This document shows positions 35,849-45,470 of a stretch of 62,131 nucleotides of DNA, one piece after another. The DNA comes from an uncultured Prevotella sp. (GTDB lineage: Bacteria; Bacteroidota; Bacteroidia; Bacteroidales; Bacteroidaceae): positions 1 through 62,131 of the forward strand of contig USDT01000014.1 in the NCBI GenBank assembly GCA_900553465.1, given 5' to 3'. The number at the start of each line of letters is the position of its first letter. Within the stretch, counting starts at the first letter, position 1. The position numbers were made by a program, and so were the translations under genes. The notes beneath the pieces are model-generated. The model did not search any database. It was given only the letters and a program-made list of their open reading frames with translations, and was not told the origin of the DNA.

Positions 35849-36199
35849 TTATTCTTGCATTAAAACGCTGGCCAGAAATTTAACCAACGGACGCTCTATC
35901 CACTTCTTTCTGAAAATAATGCATAATATAAGTGCTGTGAGGTATGCGCCGGCTACCACGCAGAATGCAGCAGCTACACCGATGAGTGGTTGTAAGGCAA
36001 ATGCTGCGGCAAAGGAAGCGTAAATAAGCATAAGCATCAGTAATACGGTTAGTATGATCATCATCACAAAAGCCGTAAGCAGACGCACAATCTTGTCAAT
36101 TACATCGAGCTTCGCGTATTTTGTCTGAAGCCCGATGTAATGTCTTATCGCCTCGATAAGCTGTCCTATGGTTTCTATGTTTTTATCACTTGAAAACAT
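35849..36199 (-). CDS. Phage_holin_3_6/DUF1469-like membrane protein
   Basis: 116 residues with a soluble N-terminus (about 1-35) and two adjacent hydrophobic segments (about 40-65 and 70-95), ending RKKWIERPLVKFLASVL. This matches the small holin-like (Hol-X, DUF1469) membrane proteins that are chromosomal in Bacteroidetes and usually neighbour YtxH genes, as here. There is no prophage context, so a lysis role is unlikely. Confidence 0.75.
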   Translation of the reverse strand: MFSSDKNIETIGQLIEAIRHYIGLQTKYAKLDVIDKIVRLLTAFVMMIILTVLLMLMLIYASFAAAFALQPLIGVAAAFCVVAGAYLTALILCIIFRKKWIERPLVKFLASVLMQE

Positions 36200-36208
36200 A
36201 TCGGCAGT

Positions 36209-36427
36209 TTATCCGTTGGCTCTTTCTGTTGCATCCTTAATGTCGTCAACGAGATCTTCAACCTCATTGCGGCTTAATTTGATGTTGTGTTTCTTGCAGA
36301 AATCGTCTATTGCATCTCCTATTTTAGTACGAGTTTCGCTACCTTTCTCTGGCGCCATGAGAATTCCTAAAGCAGCTCCGGCAATAGCACCTCCTAAAAA
36401 TGCGCCGATATAACCCAGTGTTTTCAT
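36209..36427 (-). CDS. YtxH-domain protein
   Basis: 72 residues. The N-terminal Gly-rich membrane segment is followed by the YtxH hallmark LMAPEKGSETRTKIGD and an acidic helical tail. The family is linked to general stress in Firmicutes and is common in Bacteroidetes envelopes. It is the first gene of the three-gene minus-strand unit. Confidence 0.85.
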   Translation of the reverse strand: MKTLGYIGAFLGGAIAGAALGILMAPEKGSETRTKIGDAIDDFCKKHNIKLSRNEVEDLVDDIKDATERANG

Positions 36428-36643
36428 TTTCGTAAAGTTTTTAATTCAACAATGTTAGTTTAATTATGAGCAAATATAGAAAAAAGATGCGTAAGAAGTG
36501 TTGTTTTAAAAGCCATTTTTTGTTAAAAATACCCGCGTTTTGGTATTTAACAAACTTTATGTGCCTAATTTTCTTATACTTATAATATATTTTGTAATTT
36601 CGCACATTATTAAATTTTGACGAATTTATAATTAATAACTAAT

Positions 36644-37138
36644 ATGAAAATGAAAAAAAGTGTGGTTTTGTGTGCAGGCGTGTGTGCCGCATTAGCACTT
36701 ACAGGTTGTAAGTCGAGTGAGAGTGCTTATAAAAAGGCGTATTTGAAAGCACAGGCACAGCAGGAAAGCCAGCAGACAGAAGCTGCTGAAAGCGAGACAC
36801 CTGTTGTCGCTCCGATTGTGGAAAAACCAGTTACACAGACAACCGTTGTTGACAATACAGACAACGCTCCTGTTCGTTCAGAAAACGTTACTCTTGTAAG
36901 CGGTGCCGGATTGAAGGCTTACAGTGTTGTTGTTGGTTCATTCTCTCTGAAGGCAAATGCGGAAGGACTGCAGAGTACTCTGAAAGGAGCGGGATATGAT
37001 GCTCAGATAGTATATAATCCTTCAAATAACTTCTATCGTGTGGTTTCTGCCACATTCGATCAGAAGTCTGACGCAGTGAGCTCACGCGACCAGTTCCGTG
37101 CTAAATATCCGGATGCATGGTTGCTCTTTAAGAAATAA
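36644..37138 (+). CDS. SPOR-domain lipoprotein
   Basis: 164 residues. The lipobox LALTGC gives a lipidated Cys at about residue 22. A low-complexity linker rich in Gln, Glu, Val and Thr (about 30-90) leads to a C-terminal SPOR domain (AYSVVVGSFSLKANAEGLQ, FYRVVSATFDQ). SPOR domains bind denuded glycan strands at the division septum, so a role at septal peptidoglycan is likely. The ruvX gene begins 8 bases after its stop, probably in the same transcript. Confidence 0.88.
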   Translation: MKMKKSVVLCAGVCAALALTGCKSSESAYKKAYLKAQAQQESQQTEAAESETPVVAPIVEKPVTQTTVVDNTDNAPVRSENVTLVSGAGLKAYSVVVGSFSLKANAEGLQSTLKGAGYDAQIVYNPSNNFYRVVSATFDQKSDAVSSRDQFRAKYPDAWLLFKK

Positions 37139-37146
37139 TAAACATT

Positions 37147-37572
37147 GTGGCTCGCATATTATCCATAGATTATGGAAAAAAACGGACGGGGTTAGCAGTT
37201 ACCGATCCATTGCAGATAATACCAAATGGATTGGCAACTGTTGACACCGTTGAGTTATTTTCGTTTTTGTCGTCTTATGTTGGCCGTGAGGATGTTGAGC
37301 GAATTGTAATCGGTGAGCCGAGACAACTGAACGGTGAACCGAGTGAGAACCATTCGCGTGTCCTTCAGTTCGTTGCCAGATGGCGTAAGGCTTTCCCGGC
37401 TATCCCGATAGAGCTTTACGATGAGCGTTTTACATCAGTGCTTGCTCATAGGGCTATTATTGACAGTGGCATAGGCAAGAAAGCACGGCGCAATAAAGCA
37501 TTGGTCGATGAGATTAGTGCCACAATCATTTTACAGAGTTATTTAGACTACAGACAGGATAAAAAGTGGTAA
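37147..37572 (+). CDS. ruvX: Putative pre-16S rRNA nuclease / Holliday junction resolvase (YqgF family)
   Basis: 141 residues, starting with GTG (no ATG is close). The RNase H-like core shows ILSIDYGKKRTGLAVTD with the first catalytic Asp, IVIGEPRQLNGEPSE in the middle and LYDERFTS with the acidic pair. The family matures the 5' end of 16S rRNA in E. coli. It lies between the SPOR lipoprotein and def genes in one apparent transcript. Confidence 0.95.
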   Translation: MARILSIDYGKKRTGLAVTDPLQIIPNGLATVDTVELFSFLSSYVGREDVERIVIGEPRQLNGEPSENHSRVLQFVARWRKAFPAIPIELYDERFTSVLAHRAIIDSGIGKKARRNKALVDEISATIILQSYLDYRQDKKW

Positions 37573-37620
37573 ACACATTTTGTTTATAACTGTTATATTA
37601 AATTCTATTTCTAAAGTTTG

Positions 37621-38184
37621 ATGATTCTACCTATTTATATTTATGGTAATCCTGTGTTGCGCAAACAGGCACAGGACATTACACCCGATTATCCGGATTT
37701 GCAGGCTCTTATTGAAAACATGTTCGAAACCCTTACCGAAAGCGATGGCATAGGACTTGCTGCGCCTCAGATAGGACTTGATATACGCCTGGTTGTTATA
37801 GATCTTGATGTTCTTAGTGAGGACTTCCCGGAATACAAGGATTTTAAAAAGGTTTACATAAATCCTCATATTGTGGAGTATGATACTGACGGTCCCAAGG
37901 AAACAATGGAAGAAGGCTGTCTGTCACTTCCTGGAATACATGAGAATGTGACCCGTCCCAAACGCATACATGTGACATATCAGGACGCAGACTTCAACAT
38001 GCACGACGAATGGGTGGATGGTTATCTGGCTCGTGTGATGCAGCATGAGTTCGATCATCTTGATGGAACAATGTTTGTTGACCGCCTCTCTCCGATGCGT
38101 AAACAGCTTATCCGCAACAAATTGAAGTCTCTGTTGCAGGGCCGTTATCGTTGCGGATATCGTACAAAACCTGCGAAAAGATGA
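37621..38184 (+). CDS. def: Peptide deformylase
   Basis: 187 residues from ATG at 37621; a TTG just before it is not needed. All three metal-site motifs are present: GIGLAAPQIG, EEGCLSLPG and HEFDHLDG. It removes the formyl group from nascent proteins. Its stop overlaps the start of the TPR gene (ATGA), indicating translational coupling. Confidence 0.97.
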   Translation: MILPIYIYGNPVLRKQAQDITPDYPDLQALIENMFETLTESDGIGLAAPQIGLDIRLVVIDLDVLSEDFPEYKDFKKVYINPHIVEYDTDGPKETMEEGCLSLPGIHENVTRPKRIHVTYQDADFNMHDEWVDGYLARVMQHEFDHLDGTMFVDRLSPMRKQLIRNKLKSLLQGRYRCGYRTKPAKR

Positions 38185-40160
38185 GAAAAGTACTGTCTTT
38201 CATAATGCTGATTCTGCCGCTGGGAATATTTGCGCAGTTCAATACCGACCGTCTTATGGTGACCGGCCGCAGTGCTCTCTTTTATGAAGACTATGTACTT
38301 TCAATACAGTATTTCAATCAGGTTCTTAACGTTAAGCCTTATCTTTATGATGCCTGGTTTTTCAGAGGTGTCGCGAAATTCTATCTTGATGACTATGTAG
38401 GAGCAGAAAGTGATGTGACGGAAGCTATAAAGTTGAATCCGTACATATCCGATATATATGAGCTCAGAGGTCTGTGTCGCATCCATCAGAAAAATTTTGA
38501 TGGCGCAATAGGTGATTATGACAAGTCGCTTGAGTTCAATCCGTGGAATTACAATGTCTGGTATAACCGCACGTTGTGCCGCATTGAAGACAAGGATTAT
38601 GAGCGTGCACAGGCGGATCTTGACACTATGATAACAAGATGGAAAACCAATGCCAAGGCTTATTCGCTGAAGGCTGAGGTTTTTCTCATGCAGAAAGACA
38701 CCACCAAGGCGGATGAGTGGCTTGGCAAAAGTTTGGAGATTGATCCATACAATGCTGACGCATGGTCGGCAAAAGCCATGATAAGTCTGTCACGTTCCAA
38801 GTGGAAGGATGCGGCTGCCAGTCTTGACAAGGCTATACATCTGAAGCCTCAGAATGTGGCAAATTATGTCAATCGCGGTCTTGCGCGTTACAATTTGAAC
38901 AACCTGCGTGGTGCCATGGCTGATTACGACAAGGCTATAGATCTCGATCCCAACAATTTCATGGCACGCTATAACCGTGGATTGCTTGGCATGCAGTTGG
39001 GTGACGACAATAGAGCGATAACCGACTTCGACTATGTTATCAAGATGGAGCCGGGCAACGTAATGGCTATTTTCAACAGAGCGTTGCTGCATGATCGTAC
39101 TGGTGATCTGCAGGCTGCCATAAAAGACTATACGACGGTTATCAATCAATTCCCGAACTTCTGGACAGGTCTTGCACGGAGAGCCAATTGCTATCGCCGC
39201 CTGGGAATGACGGCCAAGGCAGAACTTGATGAGTTCAAGATACTGAAGGCTCAGATGGATAAGCATCAGGGTGTGCAGCCACGCTGGAGCGCATCGAAAA
39301 CCAAACAGATGCGAAAAAGAAGCGACATTGATCCGGAGAAATACAATCAGATTGTCGTTGCTGATGAGAACAAGGTGGAGCACGAGTATGAGAGCGATTA
39401 TCGAGGACGCGTGCAGAACCGTTCTGTGGAACAGTCGTTCAGGCCGATGTACTTTCTTGCCATGTCGCCCTACGATAATGGTGTGAAAAGTTATCAGGCA
39501 TTCTCGACTGTTGTGGAAAGGTTCAACAACACAGGTCGTGTGTTCCGTCATGTTTATGTTAACTGTATGTCGCGCCAGCTCGACAAGACCACTTCGCAGA
39601 ACTATTTTGCATGTGTGGACAGTCTGTCTGCCAGAATAGATGCATCGCGAAATGTAGCCGATGTTAAGTCTGATGTACTTGTACGTTCGGTTGTATATTC
39701 ATCTTTACAGAACTATGATGCTGCGATTTCCGACTTGACTACCTATTTGTCCATAGATTCCCTGTCGTCGCTTGGCTATTGGCAGCGTGCCGTATGTCTG
39801 TCGAAGATGAATGAGTTCAATGCTTCGGGCGGAACTGATGTGCGTATTGCGGCCGAGAGAGCTATGGCGGACATGAACCAGGCTATAAAGCTCGATGCAG
39901 ATAATCAGTATCTGTATTATAATCGTGGCAATATGTATGCGGCCGGAAAACTTTATGATAAGGCCATAGCCGACTATAACGAGGCTATACGACTTGATGC
40001 GAAACTCGCAGAGGCTTATTACAACCGAGGACTGGCACGTATAAACAACAAGGATGTCAATGGTGGTATCGCGGATCTGAGCAAGGCAGGAGAACTTGGA
40101 CTGTATGACGCGTACAGTCTCATAAAAAAATACCAGCAGTCTGACAAGAAATCACGCTGA
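38181..40160 (+). CDS. Exported TPR-repeat protein
   Basis: 659 residues from MRKVLSFIMLILPLGIFAQ, a signal peptide; the ATG overlaps the def stop codon. Many tetratricopeptide repeats are visible (for example AWFFRGVAKFYLDDYVGAES, NYVNRGLARYNLNNLRGAM, YYNRGNMYAAGKLYDKAIAD) in two blocks, about 25-350 and 480-640. A less regular central part, about 380-480, is rich in charge. TPRs mediate protein interactions, and the export signal points to the periplasm or outer membrane. The partner is unknown. Expression is coupled to def. Confidence 0.88.
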   Translation: MRKVLSFIMLILPLGIFAQFNTDRLMVTGRSALFYEDYVLSIQYFNQVLNVKPYLYDAWFFRGVAKFYLDDYVGAESDVTEAIKLNPYISDIYELRGLCRIHQKNFDGAIGDYDKSLEFNPWNYNVWYNRTLCRIEDKDYERAQADLDTMITRWKTNAKAYSLKAEVFLMQKDTTKADEWLGKSLEIDPYNADAWSAKAMISLSRSKWKDAAASLDKAIHLKPQNVANYVNRGLARYNLNNLRGAMADYDKAIDLDPNNFMARYNRGLLGMQLGDDNRAITDFDYVIKMEPGNVMAIFNRALLHDRTGDLQAAIKDYTTVINQFPNFWTGLARRANCYRRLGMTAKAELDEFKILKAQMDKHQGVQPRWSASKTKQMRKRSDIDPEKYNQIVVADENKVEHEYESDYRGRVQNRSVEQSFRPMYFLAMSPYDNGVKSYQAFSTVVERFNNTGRVFRHVYVNCMSRQLDKTTSQNYFACVDSLSARIDASRNVADVKSDVLVRSVVYSSLQNYDAAISDLTTYLSIDSLSSLGYWQRAVCLSKMNEFNASGGTDVRIAAERAMADMNQAIKLDADNQYLYYNRGNMYAAGKLYDKAIADYNEAIRLDAKLAEAYYNRGLARINNKDVNGGIADLSKAGELGLYDAYSLIKKYQQSDKKSR

Positions 40161-40240
40161 TAAAATTATCAGCAGTAATTGTTTTTTATTGAAAGAATAT
40201 ATTAATTTTGCAACATAAAAAGATTAAATACTAATTTGTT

Positions 40241-42208
40241 ATGGTAAAGATCACTTTTCCGGACGGCGTTGTTCATGAGTACGAGCAGGGCGTGACCGGT
40301 TTACAGATTGCAGAGAGCATTTCGCCTGCTCTTGCCCGCGACGTTGTATCTTGCGGCGTAAACGGCGAAACAGTAGAACTGAACCGTCCTATTCTTGAGG
40401 ATGCGGATTTTGTTCTGTACAAATTTGAAGACGAAGAAGGCAAACACACTTTCTGGCACACATCGGCCCACCTGCTGGCTGAAGCCCTGCAGGAACTCTA
40501 TCCGGGCATACAGTTCGGCTTTGGTCCGGCTGTTGAGAACGGATTTTTCTACGATGTAATGCCTCCTAAGGGTGTCACTATAAGCGAGAATGATTTTCCT
40601 GCCATTGAGGCAAAGATGAAGGAACTGGCCAAGAAAGACGAGCCGGTGGTACGCAAGGACGTGGCAAAAGCTGACGCTCTGGCAGAATTCAATGCTGACG
40701 GGCAGACTTATAAGTGCGAGCATATAGACCAGGATCTTGAGGATGGCACCATCTCTACTTACACCCAGGGATCGTTTACCGATCTGTGTCGTGGTCCGCA
40801 CCTCGTGAGCACCGGTTCCATTAAGGCTATTAAGTTGACAAGCGTGGCTGGTGCATTCTGGCGTGGCGATGCAAAGCGCGAGCAGATGACACGTATATAC
40901 GGTATCACTTTCCCGAAGAAGAAAATGCTCGACGAGTATCTTCTCATGCTTGAGGAGGCTAAGAAGCGCGACCATCGCAAGATAGGACGTGAGATGGAAC
41001 TCTTCATGTTCTCAGAGCGTGTGGGTAAGGGACTGCCTATCTGGCTGCCGAAAGGTACTGAGTTGCGTCTGCGTCTTCAGGACATGCTGCGCAAGATACA
41101 GAAGAACTACGGTTACATGGAGGTGATCACTCCGCATATCGGAAGCAAGAACCTCTACGTTACGTCTGGTCATTATGCACACTACGGCAAGGATTCGTTC
41201 CAGCCGATACACACACCGGAAGAGGATGAGGAGTATATGCTCAAACCGATGAACTGTCCTCACCACTGTGAGGTGTTCGCTTGGAAGCCGCGTTCTTACA
41301 AGGACCTGCCTCTACGCATCGCTGAATTCGGTACTGTATACCGTTATGAGATGAGTGGTGAACTCCATGGTCTCACTCGTGTACGTTCGTTTACACAGGA
41401 CGATGCTCATATCTTCTGTCGTCCTGATCAGGTGAAGAATGAGTTCTTGAGAGTGATCGATATTATCCAGACAGTGTTCTCTACCTTCAATTTCACTGAT
41501 GACAACGTAGAAGCACAGATATCTCTGCGTGATCCTAACGACCATGAGAAGTATATCGGTTCAGATGAAGTGTGGGCTTCTGCCGAGCAGGCCATCATCG
41601 AGGCTTGCCATGAAAGAGGTCTTAAGGCTAAGATTGAATACGGTGAGGCTGCATTCTATGGTCCGAAACTCGACTTCATGGTTAAGGATGCCATAGGTCG
41701 TCGTTGGCAGCTCGGTACCATACAGGTTGACTATAACCTGCCGCAGCGTTTCAAACTCGAGTACACCGACGAGGACAATACCAAGAAGACTCCTGTCATG
41801 ATACACCGTGCGCCATTCGGTTCTATGGAACGCTTCTGTGCTGTTCTTATCGAACATACAGCCGGTCACTTCCCATTGTGGCTCACACCGGATCAGGTTG
41901 CCATCCTTCCTATCTCAGAGAAGTATAATGATTATGCGAAGAAGGTTTGCAGATATCTTGACAATCAGGGCGTTCGTGCTTCTGTTGATAGCCGTAACGA
42001 GAAGATTGGACGCAAGATCCGCGATAATGAGATGAAGCGCATTCCTTACATGCTCGTTGTAGGTGAGAAGGAACAGGCTGACGGAACTGTAGCTGTGCGC
42101 AAGCAGGGCGGTGGTGAACAGAGCGTTATGTCAATGGAAGACTTTGCTGCTAAGATCAATGCTGATGTAGCCGAGATGCTCAAGGCCACCGACATCCGTC
42201 CAGAATAA
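40241..42208 (+). CDS. thrS: Threonyl-tRNA synthetase
   Basis: 655 residues with the complete domain order: TGS (about 1-62, [17 protein letters not shown]), the editing domain with [11 protein letters not shown], the class II core ([38 protein letters not shown]) and the C-terminal anticodon-binding domain. It charges tRNA-Thr and hydrolyses mischarged Ser-tRNA. A terminator follows within 35 bases, separating it from infC, which is usually its partner. Confidence 0.98.
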   Translation: MVKITFPDGVVHEYEQGVTGLQIAESISPALARDVVSCGVNGETVELNRPILEDADFVLYKFEDEEGKHTFWHTSAHLLAEALQELYPGIQFGFGPAVENGFFYDVMPPKGVTISENDFPAIEAKMKELAKKDEPVVRKDVAKADALAEFNADGQTYKCEHIDQDLEDGTISTYTQGSFTDLCRGPHLVSTGSIKAIKLTSVAGAFWRGDAKREQMTRIYGITFPKKKMLDEYLLMLEEAKKRDHRKIGREMELFMFSERVGKGLPIWLPKGTELRLRLQDMLRKIQKNYGYMEVITPHIGSKNLYVTSGHYAHYGKDSFQPIHTPEEDEEYMLKPMNCPHHCEVFAWKPRSYKDLPLRIAEFGTVYRYEMSGELHGLTRVRSFTQDDAHIFCRPDQVKNEFLRVIDIIQTVFSTFNFTDDNVEAQISLRDPNDHEKYIGSDEVWASAEQAIIEACHERGLKAKIEYGEAAFYGPKLDFMVKDAIGRRWQLGTIQVDYNLPQRFKLEYTDEDNTKKTPVMIHRAPFGSMERFCAVLIEHTAGHFPLWLTPDQVAILPISEKYNDYAKKVCRYLDNQGVRASVDSRNEKIGRKIRDNEMKRIPYMLVVGEKEQADGTVAVRKQGGGEQSVMSMEDFAAKINADVAEMLKATDIRPE

Positions 42209-42242
42209 GAAGACAATACGTTTTAGTTTTGAACATAGCAAA

Positions 42243-42290
42243 GGCGTTGCAGGATGATGCGCAGATGCGTTTCCTGCAGCGCTTTTTTCT
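42243..42290 (+). terminator. Terminator between thrS and infC
   Basis: GCGTTGCAGGA ... TCCTGCAGCGC is a strong stem followed by TTTTTTC. It should separate thrS from the downstream infC-rpmI-rplT unit, at least in part. Confidence 0.88.
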
Positions 42291-42516
42291 TTTTACTGTT
42301 TTTTGTAGGCTTTTATATCACGTAGAAACCTGATTGTTATGAAACACCGTTTGGAGGCATATATGTGCGGTGTATTACATTTCGGTCTTTTCTTATGCGT
42401 GCCGTCTTGTGGAAAGGTATCCAAAACAAGCATTATGTTAAAAGAAAAACAATGAAATATTTTGCCGATTGGTTGAAATGTGGTAACTTTGCAGTCGCTT
42501 ATCATAAAATAGTTGA

Positions 42517-43209
42517 ATGAAGAATGACAAAATGAAGAATCAGTACCGCGTGAATGAGCAAATTCGCGTCAGGGAAGTACGAGTTGTAGGAGAAGACGGT
42601 TCGACTGTAATGCCGATACGTCAGGCGCTTGACATGGCCCACGATCAAGGTGTTGACCTTGTGGAGATATCTCCAAATGCACAACCTCCGGTTTGTCGTC
42701 TCATCGACTATAGCAAATTCCTGTATCAGCAGAAGAAGCATGCCAAGGAGATGAAGGCAAAGCAGGCTAAGGTTGATATAAAGGAGATACGTTTCGGACC
42801 TCAGACCGATGAGCACGACTATAACTTCAAACTCAAGCATGCAAAGGAATTCTTGAGTGAGGGAAATAAAGTGCGTGCCTATGTTTTCTTCAGAGGCCGT
42901 TCTATTCTTTTTAAGGAACAGGGTGAGGTGCTTCTCCTTCGTTTTGCCAATGATCTGGAGGAGATTGCCAAAGTGGAACAGCTCCCGAAGCTCGATGGAA
43001 AGAAGATGTTCCTCTATCTTTCGCCCAAGAAGGCTGGTGTGGCCAAGAAGAGCCAGCAAAAGCTCGACCGTGAGCGCCGTGAGGCTGAACTCAAGATCCA
43101 GAATGCTGCAAAGGCTGCTGAGGCCGAGGATGAAGTTCCGGCAAACGGAGGACTTTTCGCAAACGCAAAAATCAGCGAAGAGGCTCTGAAGAAACTCAAT
43201 ATGGAATAA
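42517..43209 (+). CDS. infC: Translation initiation factor IF-3
   Basis: 230 residues; the start is ATG, not the rare AUU used by E. coli. The N-domain ([20 protein letters not shown]) and C-domain ([33 protein letters not shown]) are intact. The C-terminus carries an extension of about 50 residues rich in Glu, Ala and Lys beyond the E. coli end, as often seen in Bacteroidetes. It begins the classical infC-rpmI-rplT operon. About 225 bases precede it after the thrS terminator, room for its own promoter and leader. Confidence 0.97.
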   Translation: MKNDKMKNQYRVNEQIRVREVRVVGEDGSTVMPIRQALDMAHDQGVDLVEISPNAQPPVCRLIDYSKFLYQQKKHAKEMKAKQAKVDIKEIRFGPQTDEHDYNFKLKHAKEFLSEGNKVRAYVFFRGRSILFKEQGEVLLLRFANDLEEIAKVEQLPKLDGKKMFLYLSPKKAGVAKKSQQKLDRERREAELKIQNAAKAAEAEDEVPANGGLFANAKISEEALKKLNME

Positions 43210-43279
43210 GACGAGAAGTGCGTAACGCCGGGTATATGCGTTGCCACTCATATTAAATAATAATTTAAAACATAAAAAA

Positions 43280-43477
43280 ATGCCAAAACAGAAGACAAAG
43301 TCCAGTGCAAAGAAGAGATTCAGCTTCACTGGTACTGGTAAGATCAAAAGACATCATGCTTACCACAGTCACATCTTGACTAAGAAAACAAAGAAGCAGA
43401 AGAGAAACCTCGTTCATCAGACAATGGTGGATGGTAGCAACCTGAAAGCGGTGCGTGATATGCTCTGCCTCCGTTAA
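43280..43477 (+). CDS. rpmI: 50S ribosomal protein L35
   Basis: 65 residues from [20 protein letters not shown], chosen over an in-frame upstream ATG that would add 13 non-family residues. Strongly basic, with the L35 pattern ([20 protein letters not shown]). It is the middle gene of infC-rpmI-rplT. Confidence 0.97.
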   Translation: MPKQKTKSSAKKRFSFTGTGKIKRHHAYHSHILTKKTKKQKRNLVHQTMVDGSNLKAVRDMLCLR

Positions 43478-43515
43478 TTTTAATTAGTCAAAACATTTAA
43501 AAGGAAAACAAAACT

Positions 43516-43860
43516 ATGCCAAGATCAGTAAATCACGTTGCTTCGAAAGCAAGAAGAACAAGAATTCTTAAACTCACCAAGGGTTACTATGGTGCAAGAA
43601 AGAATGTCTGGACGGTTGCTAAAAACACATGGGAGAAGGGTCTCACATACGCATACCGTGACCGTCGTAACAAGAAACGCAACTTCCGCTCATTGTGGAT
43701 TCAGCGTATCAACGCAGCAGCACGTCTTGAGAACATGAGTTATTCTACACTTATGGGTGCGCTTCACAAAGCAGGTATCGAAATCAACCGTAAGGTTCTT
43801 GCCGATCTCGCTGTAAACAATCCTGAAGCATTCAAGGCTATTGTAGAAAAGGTGAAATAA
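43516..43860 (+). CDS. rplT: 50S ribosomal protein L20
   Basis: 114 residues, basic, with the L20 pattern ([40 protein letters not shown]). It binds 23S rRNA early in 50S assembly and in other bacteria represses this operon; no regulatory structure could be confirmed here. It ends the operon before a clear terminator. Confidence 0.98.
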   Translation: MPRSVNHVASKARRTRILKLTKGYYGARKNVWTVAKNTWEKGLTYAYRDRRNKKRNFRSLWIQRINAAARLENMSYSTLMGALHKAGIEINRKVLADLAVNNPEAFKAIVEKVK

Positions 43861-43892
43861 ATTAGGACATAACAAGTCTTAATATAACATAG

Positions 43893-43933
43893 AAAGAGAG
43901 CCGCAGTTATCAGTTTACTGCAGCTCTCTTTGT
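43893..43933 (+). terminator. Terminator of infC-rpmI-rplT
   Basis: AGAGAGCCGCAGT ... ACTGCAGCTCTCT pairs with one mismatch and runs into TTTGTTT, about 30 bases after rplT. Confidence 0.88.
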
Positions 43934-44392
43934 TTATATAGGTACGTGTGGCAATGGATGGCATATTCTTCATTTCTAAAATGCCAGAACAGACAAAAAG
44001 AGTGTAATTCTATAGGCTGGTGAAATGCATTTACTTTATGGTAATGCTTTTGTTGTCTCTCATATCGACTGAAAACTTTTTCCTGTTTCTTCTGGTATGG
44101 TGTATGTGTTGTAATCCATTATCATATATCTACTGTTTTTTGAGGTGTTTTCGAAAGAATGTGTAGCGAATGTTCTATGGGTAATATTCTTCCATATATG
44201 AATTAAATATTCTATATTTGCATAAGTAATTATAGATATTATGAAAAACATAATTTATATTCAAAAGCAGCATTGTTATACAATGAATATCATTGTGTCA
44301 AGTAATTTAATATATTGGTGCTTGGGGATGATATCCGATACATTTCTATTTTTCCATGCAATAAGACTTAAAATAATAAACTAAATTTATAT
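43934..44392. other. AT-rich intergenic region, no gene seen
   Basis: About 460 bases follow the rplT terminator. Short frames on both strands (for example around 44060-44251 minus and 44241-44381 plus) have neither promoter nor family likeness. The 3' part must hold the promoter of the gene at 44393. Confidence 0.5.
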
Positions 44393-44722
44393 ATGGCAAA
44401 TCTATTAGATGAAGTTACAGGGCCTGTTAATGATAATGGCCGTGATGTACATGTTATTGATCGTCAGTTACCTGTTGAAGTAGGGTTCGGATCCACACTT
44501 TTCGAAATCGCGTTGTGGGTGACAATACCTTGTCTTGTGTTATTGTACGTTTACTTTATGGGCAGTACATTGGAGAATCCTCTGTTGGTTGCATTTGTCG
44601 GTGGTCTTGTCGGCATATTGCCAGGCGTGATATTTATCTTTATGAAAATATCTGCCCATAATTATTTCCAGCAGCTGGAGCAGCGCATTCAGGCTGAGGC
44701 TTCCAACATAGACAATTTTTGA
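44393..44722 (+). CDS. N-terminal fragment of a LemA-like membrane protein
   Basis: 109 residues. The order is a soluble start (LLDEVTGPVNDNGRDVHVID), two hydrophobic segments (about 35-57 and 65-85), then KISAHNYFQQLEQRIQAEASNIDNF and a stop. As I recall the Bacteroidales LemA proteins, the same head continues after this point (typically IDNY followed by a long coiled coil). Here it ends right there, and no LemA-like continuation is seen in the other frames. It is therefore probably a truncated gene, with the missing part replaced by sequence leading into a copy of the dispersed repeat. It may still make a two-helix membrane protein. Confidence 0.6.
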   Translation: MANLLDEVTGPVNDNGRDVHVIDRQLPVEVGFGSTLFEIALWVTIPCLVLLYVYFMGSTLENPLLVAFVGGLVGILPGVIFIFMKISAHNYFQQLEQRIQAEASNIDNF

Positions 44723-44896
44723 GTTCATCGTGGACTGTCTAAATAACGGCTCGTTTTCTGAGAAGTAATTTACCCGAAACCGACGTCAATGCTCCATCCA
44801 TATTGTTTTTCAAATAGATTATAAGTTGTCTGCTGTCTGTGAAGGCTCCCAAAGACAGATTCTTACCGATTTTAAAAAGAAAAATATATGTATTCT

Positions 44897-45325
44897 TTAG
44901 AAAACTCAAGTGTCGAACTTACAGTTTTTTTTGACTTTATTTTGACAAAATAAAATCGCAAAAGAGATGTGAAGAATTGTTAAACCATATATAAGAAAGG
45001 CCGGTTCAGGTTGTACTGTCTTATCATATACCCTGTAGTGGCATGCCGGATAATTCATCCTGCGTTCCGATTATGCCTGTTTTATCCTCTGTTTACGTCT
45101 GTTTTAGGGTGTGATATTGTGGGTTTCAGGCCCTGAAATGGGCAATATCATGTGCTCAAATGGTGCATTTGTATGACAGGAAGAATCGTCTTTAATACAA
45201 TTCGTTGGTATTCAGTATATTGCGCAAAGTTCTTATTTCTCGCGTATTTGCGTCCGACGGGGAGTCAGTTCGCAAATACTCGCTTATTTTTGGGGGTAGA
45301 ATAGAAAACTCCGGCTAAAATATTA
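44897..45325 (+). repeat. Dispersed intergenic repeat, copy A
   Basis: Plus-strand copy of a roughly 430-base element also found at 51803-52262 (inverted) and 59667-60124. Landmarks in order: TAGAAAACTC; ACTTACAG and TTTATTTTGACAAAATAAA (small hairpin); TTTTATCCTCTGTTTACG; a hairpin with arms TGATATTG and CAATATCA and inner TTTCAGG/CCTGAAA (45112-45150); a second hairpin GTATTTGCG ... CGCAAATAC (45244-45279); CTTATTTTTGGGGGTAGAA; and TAGAAAACTCC. Weaker similarity to copy C continues to about 45445. It has no coding content. It lies between a truncated LemA-like gene and the 3' end of a transglycosylase gene. Confidence 0.85.
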
Positions 45326-45470
45326 TAAGCTGCTTAGAATTTGAAATAGTCTCGCTCGTCTTTATCTCTGAAAAAAGAGAAAAGTCTGCGTCGAGGGAAA
45401 CCTCCGTCTTTTGTAGAAACCAGTCAGCATTGAAGTCCTGCCAGACTGCTTTATGACATCGTTCTTATTA

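Noticed and set aside
35849..36199. Prophage suspected from a holin-like protein
   Set aside because: Neighbours are YtxH and housekeeping genes. Holin-like proteins of this type are common on Bacteroidetes chromosomes without phage.
42243..42290. Riboswitch or T-box-like leader between thrS and infC
   Set aside because: The only clear structure is a plain intrinsic terminator, and T-boxes are not expected in this phylum.
44060..44251. 63-codon minus-strand frame after rplT
   Set aside because: Low-complexity, AT-driven composition, with no promoter box and no neighbour logic.
44241..44381. 46-codon forward frame before the LemA-like gene
   Set aside because: No recognisable features. The stretch more probably holds the promoter and leader of the next gene.
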